This document shows positions 58,783 to 64,000 of a stretch of 64,000 nt of DNA, one piece after another (positions within the stretch are counted from its first letter, which is position 1; every line of letters begins with the position of its first letter). Origin of the DNA: Pseudoalteromonas citrea (GTDB taxonomy: Bacteria; Pseudomonadota; Gammaproteobacteria; Enterobacterales; Alteromonadaceae). Under the pieces are notes generated by a model. It ran no database searches and had not been told where the DNA came from. It saw only the letters and a list, made by a program, of their open reading frames with translations. The stretch covers positions 434,001 to 498,000 of the forward strand of contig NZ_AHBZ03000015.1 of assembly GCF_000238375.3 (NCBI RefSeq). Direction: 5' to 3'. The position numbers and the translations under genes are program-made.

Positions 58783-59943
58783 TTAAAACAATTCAATATC
58801 AGTTTGCGCAGCAACCTCTTCTTCACCCCAAGGTTTCGCAATTTTATTCAAGCTTTCAATTAATTGGTGGCGTGCCTCAGTAATATCCGACAACTTAAAC
58901 TTAATAATTGATAACTCATCATCAACAAACGAAAAATGTTGATAGAGTTTGTCTAGTGCTTCCACCTGCTCAGCCGTCAGCTGCTTGTCTTTTAAGCCAT
59001 TAATTTGCTGTACCAAGGCACCCAATTCAGTTACTTTATTGGAGTGATGCCCCCCAATACCTGCAAGTTGATCTGACAACTCTTCAAATACGCGCCCAAT
59101 TTGATCCACTTTACTCAATGCTTCTTCACTCACCTCCATATCTTTAATTTTGGCATTGGTTGCTTCTAAAATATGCGGTAACAAATCTTTGTAACGCCCA
59201 TACATAGCATTGTCGTCCACAGGCATATTTTTAATTAATAAAGAGACCTTAGGGTAATTAATAATTGTACGACGACCAAAATCCACAAAGCGACTACCAT
59301 CGCGATGTTTGCTCAGCAGTTCTTGTTCAATTGGCTGCATTGCGCCATTACCGGATAAAAATACTTCAGTTTCGTGATACCAAAATGCCACAGCAACATC
59401 TAGCTGTAACGGCACAAAAAACTCAAAGAAATACCCCGATAGAGTTGTTAAATCATGGGCATTATACGACTGCCCAACATAACGCATGATCCGCCCCATA
59501 TCGCCAGAGTCTGTCATAGCTATCTCAGCGGTGATTTGCGCTCGACGAATATCTTGCGTTAATTTACGTGATTGTTGACGATATGCATCTAGCACTTTTA
59601 TACGGGCAATGAGTTCATCACTGTCAAAGGGTTTAGCCACGTAGTCTGACGCCCCCGCATTGTAACCCCGCATTCGCTCAGCCAGTTCTGACTTTGACGA
59701 AAGGAACATAACAGGTATATCAGCTGTACGGCGTGCCTTTTTTAACTTTTCGCAGACTTCAAAACCCGACATCCCCGGCATTTCAACATCAAGTAAAATA
59801 ATGTCTGGATGATACTTTTCAGCTAGGCGCAGTCCTTCGTCACCATTTTTGGCGTGTATCAATTTACAAAAGTGCGACAATGCCTCTTCTATAATGTGAT
59901 GTACTAATTTGTCATCATCTATAGCCAACACCAGTTTGGTCAT
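58783..59943 (-). CDS. Response regulator with an uncharacterised C-terminal domain
   Basis: 386 aa. N-terminal REC domain (1-125) with the acidic pair in LAIDDDK, phospho-acceptor Asp in IILLDVEMPGMSG, Ser in FLSSKSE and Lys in DYVAKPFDSDE. The C-terminal 260 aa contain a GAF-like stretch (DVAVAFWYHETEVFLSGNGA) and a helical coiled region, without an HTH, GGDEF or HD-GYP motif. It is inserted between prlC and rsmJ. It likely controls a partner by phosphorylation-dependent contact (inference). No sensor kinase lies adjacent. Confidence 0.85.
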   Translation of the reverse strand: MTKLVLAIDDDKLVHHIIEEALSHFCKLIHAKNGDEGLRLAEKYHPDIILLDVEMPGMSGFEVCEKLKKARRTADIPVMFLSSKSELAERMRGYNAGASDYVAKPFDSDELIARIKVLDAYRQQSRKLTQDIRRAQITAEIAMTDSGDMGRIMRYVGQSYNAHDLTTLSGYFFEFFVPLQLDVAVAFWYHETEVFLSGNGAMQPIEQELLSKHRDGSRFVDFGRRTIINYPKVSLLIKNMPVDDNAMYGRYKDLLPHILEATNAKIKDMEVSEEALSKVDQIGRVFEELSDQLAGIGGHHSNKVTELGALVQQINGLKDKQLTAEQVEALDKLYQHFSFVDDELSIIKFKLSDITEARHQLIESLNKIAKPWGEEEVAAQTDIELF

Positions 59944-60020
59944 TGTGCTTTCCCTATCAAATCATATCTTTAAAAAGCATAGACCGAGATGATAAATTTG
60001 CGAGCAAGTTTCTGATAAAA

Positions 60021-60044
60021 TAAAAGCACCCTTAGGTGCTTTTA
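60021..60044. terminator. Terminator downstream of prlC
   Basis: Stem TAAAAGCACC / GGTGCTTTTA with loop CTTA and an A/T-rich tail on both sides. It would end prlC transcription before the response regulator gene. Confidence 0.8.
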
Positions 60045-60072
60045 TTTTATCTACTGTTACTTTAGTAACCTA

Positions 60073-62118
60073 TCATGCTGCCACATCAATACCGCTGTGG
60101 CGCAGCAGTGCATCCACTTGTGGTGCTCGACCACGAAAACGGGTAAATAGCGTCATTGGTGATTCTGACCCACCCATTTCTAAAATGTTCTCCATAAATG
60201 CCTGGCCAGTCTCGGCATTAAAAATACCGTCTTCTTCAAACTTAGAGAATGCGTCAGCTGACAGCACTTCCGCCCATTTATAGGAATAGTAACCTGCGCT
60301 GTAACCACCCGCAAAAATATGGCTAAAACCATGCTGGAAACGGTTAAACTCAGGTGCTTTTACCACAGCAACTTTTGCGCGTACGGTATTTAATACCTGT
60401 TGAATTTGGCACCCTGCCTCAGGTTGGTAATCAGCATGAATATGAAAGTCAAATAAACTAAATTCAATTTGGCGTAACATCTGCATCGCGGATTGATAGT
60501 TTTTAGCCGCTAATAACTTGTCTAGTAATTCTTTTGGTAATGGCTCATTTGTTTCATAGTGCCCTGAAATAAAACTCAACGCTTCTTCATCGTAACACCA
60601 GTTTTCCAAAAATTGACTCGGTAATTCAACTGCATCCCATGCAACTCCATTAATACCCGCCACTGGCGCTGCATCAACTTGCGTTAGCATATGGTGAATA
60701 CCATGACCAAACTCATGGAATAACGTAGTAACTTCGTTATGGGTAAATAACGCGGGTTTATTACCTACGGCTTTATTAAAGTTACAAACTAAATAAGCAA
60801 CGGGGGTCTGCAATTGACCATTAGCACGCACCTTTCTGCCCATGCAATCATCCATCCACGCACCACCTCTTTTATGCTCACGTGCGTACAAGTCTAGATA
60901 AAAGTGGCCACGTAATTGGTTCGTTTTGTCGTGAATAGCAAAAAAACGTACATCTTCGTGGTAACTATCAAAGTCTGTAATTTCAGTTACTTTAATACCG
61001 AATAAACGATTAACCGTTTCAAATAAGCCATTCAGTACACGGTTTGCCGGAAAATACGGGCGTAACTGCTCATCAGAAATTGCATACTTGTCTTGTTTTA
61101 GCTTTTCGCCATAGTAGCCATAATCCCAAGCTTGCAGCTCACTGATGCCATGTGCTTGCTCGGCAAACTCAACTAATTCTTTTAATTCACCATTCGCTTG
61201 CGCTTTTGACTTTTCAGCTAAGTCATTTAAAAACTCAAAAACTTGCCCCGGTGAATCGGCCATTTTTGTTGCCAGTGATTTGTGTGCATAGCTATCAAAA
61301 CCAAGTAACTGCGCTATTTCATGGCGCAGCGCTAACGCTTCAGCCATAATCTCTGAGTTATCGAATTCATTGGCATTTGGCCCTTGATCAGACGCTCTGG
61401 TTGAAAATGCGCGATATGCTTCTTCGCGTAATTCACGATTGTCAGCGTACGTCATCACCGGTAAATAAGACGGAAAATCGAGGGTAAATACCCAGCCTTC
61501 TAACTCTTTACTTTGTGCTGTATGCGCAGCTAACGCCAACGCTGATTCAGGTAACCCCGAAAGTTGGCTCTCATCCGTAATGTGTTTTTGCCAAGCTTGT
61601 GTGGCATCCATCACATTATTACCAAACTTTGCGCCCAGTTCTGATAAACGTGCACTGATCTCGCCATAGCGACTTTGCTGCTGCTCATTTAATGCGATGC
61701 CAGACAACGCAAAGTCTCGTAATTGATTGTCGATCGTGGTTTGCTGAGCAATAGACAATGTTGAAAATTCAGCAGACTCTTTTATCGCTTTATAGGCGTT
61801 ATACAAACCTTGATGTTGACCACAATAGGTAGAATACTCTGAGATCAGCGGTAAACATTCATCGTAAGCCTCTCGCAATGCATCTGAATTTACCACTGAA
61901 TGCATATGTGAGACAGGTGACCACATACGCGATAATTTATCGTCTGCTTCCTCTAAAGGTAATACTAAGTTTTCCCAATTAAATGTGCTATTTTCGAGCA
62001 CATCATCAATGGTTTGACGACAGTGAGCAATCGCTTCTTTAAGGGCGGGTACTACATGCTCTGGCTGAATCTTAGAAAATGGCGGTAGGCCTTCAAGCCC
62101 GATTAGTGGATTGCTCAT
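60073..62118 (-). CDS. prlC: Oligopeptidase A (M3 metallopeptidase)
   Basis: 681 aa, family length. Zinc motif TTLFHEFGHGIHHML (HExGH) near residue 468, with the M3 downstream segment VELPSQFLENW. Starts MSNPLIGLEGLPPFSKIQPE, the OpdA N-terminus. Cytoplasmic peptide-degrading enzyme, also implicated in signal-peptide turnover. Confidence 0.96.
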   Translation of the reverse strand: MSNPLIGLEGLPPFSKIQPEHVVPALKEAIAHCRQTIDDVLENSTFNWENLVLPLEEADDKLSRMWSPVSHMHSVVNSDALREAYDECLPLISEYSTYCGQHQGLYNAYKAIKESAEFSTLSIAQQTTIDNQLRDFALSGIALNEQQQSRYGEISARLSELGAKFGNNVMDATQAWQKHITDESQLSGLPESALALAAHTAQSKELEGWVFTLDFPSYLPVMTYADNRELREEAYRAFSTRASDQGPNANEFDNSEIMAEALALRHEIAQLLGFDSYAHKSLATKMADSPGQVFEFLNDLAEKSKAQANGELKELVEFAEQAHGISELQAWDYGYYGEKLKQDKYAISDEQLRPYFPANRVLNGLFETVNRLFGIKVTEITDFDSYHEDVRFFAIHDKTNQLRGHFYLDLYAREHKRGGAWMDDCMGRKVRANGQLQTPVAYLVCNFNKAVGNKPALFTHNEVTTLFHEFGHGIHHMLTQVDAAPVAGINGVAWDAVELPSQFLENWCYDEEALSFISGHYETNEPLPKELLDKLLAAKNYQSAMQMLRQIEFSLFDFHIHADYQPEAGCQIQQVLNTVRAKVAVVKAPEFNRFQHGFSHIFAGGYSAGYYSYKWAEVLSADAFSKFEEDGIFNAETGQAFMENILEMGGSESPMTLFTRFRGRAPQVDALLRHSGIDVAA

Positions 62119-62390
62119 GTAATCTCTCTTTTATTTTTTATCTAGATATTGAAATTGGGGCAAACATCGCTATTTCAAGCAGTAACAAAGAATTCTGATC
62201 AACCTGAAAGAAAGCCTATAGCTGTTCTAAAATGAACATCTATACGTATTCTTCCGTTAAGCTTAAGTTATCATCACGCAGAAAGTTCAGATCTTTACCT
62301 AAATTGGTATTACACTGTTATTTTTTCATCGGCTTGATGGTCTTACTACTTTAAGCGTAGAACATATTATTTAATTTTTAAGGGTAAATT

Positions 62391-63749
62391 ATGGCTCAAC
62401 ATTTTGATTATATTGCTATTGGCGGAGGCAGTGGTGGTATTGCGTCTGCAAACCGAGCAGCAATGCGTGGCGCAAAAGTGGCCATTATTGAAGCCAAACA
62501 TATGGGTGGAACCTGCGTAAATGTTGGGTGTGTACCAAAAAAAGTTATGTGGCATGGCGCGCAAGTCGCTGAAGCAATTAAATTATATGCTCCCGATTAT
62601 GGTTTTGATGTTGAACTTAAAAACTTTAATTGGTCTAAGTTAGTCGAGAGCCGTCAAGCGTATATTGGTCGTATTCATCAAGGCTATAATGGCTACTTAG
62701 CCAAAAATGGCGTTACCGTGATCAATGGCTTTGCTAAATTTATTGACAACAAAACGGTTGAAGTTAATGGTGAGCACTACAGCGCGGATCACATTTGTAT
62801 TGCGGTAGGCGGTCGTCCATCTGTACCAAACATACCGGGGGCTGAACATGGTATTGACTCAAATGGCTTTTTTGAGCTAAATGAGCAACCACGTAGTGTT
62901 GCTGTAATTGGTGCAGGGTATATTGCCGTTGAATTAGCGGGCGTTTTACATGGCTTAGGCACTGACACGCATTTATTTGTCCGTAAACATGCCCCGTTAC
63001 GCAGCTTTGATCCGCTAATTGTGGAAACCCTCACTGAAGTAATGGACAAAGAAGGTCCAACGCTACACACCCACTCAACACCGAAAGAAATTACAAAAGA
63101 AGCCGACGGTTCTGTGACTCTGCACCTTGAAAATGGTGAAAGTCATAATGTCGAGCAGCTTATTTGGGCAATCGGTCGAGAGCCAGTAACCGACTTGATC
63201 AATCTAAAAGCCACCGACGTTGATACCAACCAACGTGGTTTCATCAAAGTTGATGAATTTCAAAACACCTCGGTTGATGGCATTTATGCGTTAGGCGATA
63301 TTATGGAAGGCGGCATAGAGCTTACACCCGTGGCTGTAAAAGCTGGCCGTATGTTGGCAGAACGCTTGTTCAACCCTGAATTGCCCAATGCCAAAATGGA
63401 TTATAGCTTAGTACCAACGGTGGTATTCAGTCACCCACCAATCGGTACCATTGGTTTAACTGAACCCGAGGCAATTGCACAATATGGCGAAGATCAAGTT
63501 AAAGTATATAGTTCGTCTTTTGCTGCCATGTACACCGCAGTTACGGCCCATCGTCAACCTTGTAAAATGAAGCTAGTGTGTGTTGGCCCTGAAGAGAAAG
63601 TGGTTGGCTTACATGGTATTGGATTTGCAGTTGATGAAATGATCCAAGGTTTTGCCGTTGCCATGAAAATGGGCGCAACCAAAGCAGATTTTGACGCAGT
63701 AGTTGCAATACACCCAACTGGCAGCGAAGAGTTTGTGACTATGAGGTAG
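62391..63749 (+). CDS. gorA: Glutathione-disulfide reductase
   Basis: 452 aa. N-terminal FAD motif GGGSGG, redox-active disulfide C42-C47 in [18 protein letters not shown] Rossmann motif [17 protein letters not shown], and the C-terminal interface motif [12 protein letters not shown] with the catalytic His. The spacing and GIASANRAA...GAKVAIIE favour glutathione reductase over lipoamide or mercury reductase. Divergent from prlC across a 272-bp gap. The gap holds no gene that I recognise. Confidence 0.95.
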   Translation: MAQHFDYIAIGGGSGGIASANRAAMRGAKVAIIEAKHMGGTCVNVGCVPKKVMWHGAQVAEAIKLYAPDYGFDVELKNFNWSKLVESRQAYIGRIHQGYNGYLAKNGVTVINGFAKFIDNKTVEVNGEHYSADHICIAVGGRPSVPNIPGAEHGIDSNGFFELNEQPRSVAVIGAGYIAVELAGVLHGLGTDTHLFVRKHAPLRSFDPLIVETLTEVMDKEGPTLHTHSTPKEITKEADGSVTLHLENGESHNVEQLIWAIGREPVTDLINLKATDVDTNQRGFIKVDEFQNTSVDGIYALGDIMEGGIELTPVAVKAGRMLAERLFNPELPNAKMDYSLVPTVVFSHPPIGTIGLTEPEAIAQYGEDQVKVYSSSFAAMYTAVTAHRQPCKMKLVCVGPEEKVVGLHGIGFAVDEMIQGFAVAMKMGATKADFDAVVAIHPTGSEEFVTMR

Positions 63750-63794
63750 GGGTAGAAATACAATCAATATAGATTGAATTTCATATGGCTACGT

Positions 63795-63829
63795 TAGGCC
63801 ACCTAAATGCAGCAGCATTAGGTGGCCTA
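63795..63829. terminator. Hairpin downstream of gorA
   Basis: Arms TAGGCCACCTAAATGC / GCATTAGGTGGCCTA pair with one bulged A. No T-tract follows, but the location 45 bp after the gorA stop suggests termination or 3'-end protection. Confidence 0.55.
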
Positions 63830-63836
63830 GCCATTA

Positions 63837-63894
63837 CAATTCAATTCAATTCAATTCAATTCAATTCAATTCAATTCAATTCAATTCAATTCAA
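63837..63894. repeat. TCAAT pentanucleotide tandem repeat
   Basis: 58 bp, about 11.6 uninterrupted copies of a TCAAT/ATTGA unit, just downstream of the gorA hairpin in non-coding DNA. Copy number should vary by replication slippage. A downstream gene outside the window could be affected if its promoter or start lies close. Confidence 0.95.
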
Positions 63895-64000
63895 AGTAAA
63901 TTAGAACAGATCAATTCACCATATTTATAGACACAAGGTTTAATAACGCCTTTATATCACTCAACAACGATCTCCGTTAGAAGCAAAGCTGATTTACTTG

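Overview
The window looks like chromosomal DNA from a marine gammaproteobacterium of the Pseudoalteromonas/Alteromonadales type. Base composition is moderately AT-rich. The housekeeping genes (trmJ-suhB divergent pair, prlC, rsmJ, gorA) have typical gammaproteobacterial sequences, and there is a secreted S8 protease with two PPC domains of the kind common in that group. This taxonomic call is inferred from protein character, not from a search.

Layout. 1-4.8 kb: trmJ (partial), suhB, a periplasmic solute-binding protein, an EAL-CBS-GGDEF protein and a DUF6172 protein. 5.1-32.8 kb: a complete type VI secretion system, transcribed leftward from tssA. It runs tssA-hcp-tssB-tssC, a hairpin, then a second sheath-like gene, tssE, F, G, H(clpV), a solute-binding protein, an FHA-like protein, tssJ, K, L, M and vgrG. 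After vgrG comes a cargo region: a DUF6931-like protein, a 773-aa protein with six beta-thymosin/WH2-like repeats, a membrane protein fusing a Cache-like sensor to a pentameric ligand-gated-channel-like module, an ExoY/edema-factor/CyaA-type nucleotidyl cyclase, and a convergent PAAR gene. Known ExoY-type cyclases are activated by eukaryotic cofactors (F-actin for ExoY), and beta-thymosin/WH2 motifs bind actin. This region is therefore best read as an anti-eukaryote (actin-directed) T6SS payload. It is the most exciting signal in the window.

33.2-51.9 kb: an AT-richer accessory/defence island. It holds two inverted copies of an IS3-family (IS407-like) element, one of which cleanly splits a 600-codon PD-(D/E)xK-like gene. 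Next comes a tightly coupled five-gene operon (WYL/BrxR-like regulator, Toprim protein, SMC-like ATPase, kleisin-like protein, MukE-like protein) that resembles a divergent Wadjet/MksBEFG system. A three-gene operon follows: radical SAM enzyme, small DUF6375-like protein and a 1368-aa nuclease-STAND NTPase resembling Avs proteins. The island ends with a small gene split by an IS256-family element with a perfect 8-bp target duplication. Removing either IS and one target copy restores the interrupted reading frame exactly.

52-64 kb: core-like chromosome again. It has a HI0933-type flavoprotein, the S8 protease, a methyl-accepting chemotaxis protein, rsmJ, a response regulator, prlC, gorA and a TCAAT pentanucleotide repeat.
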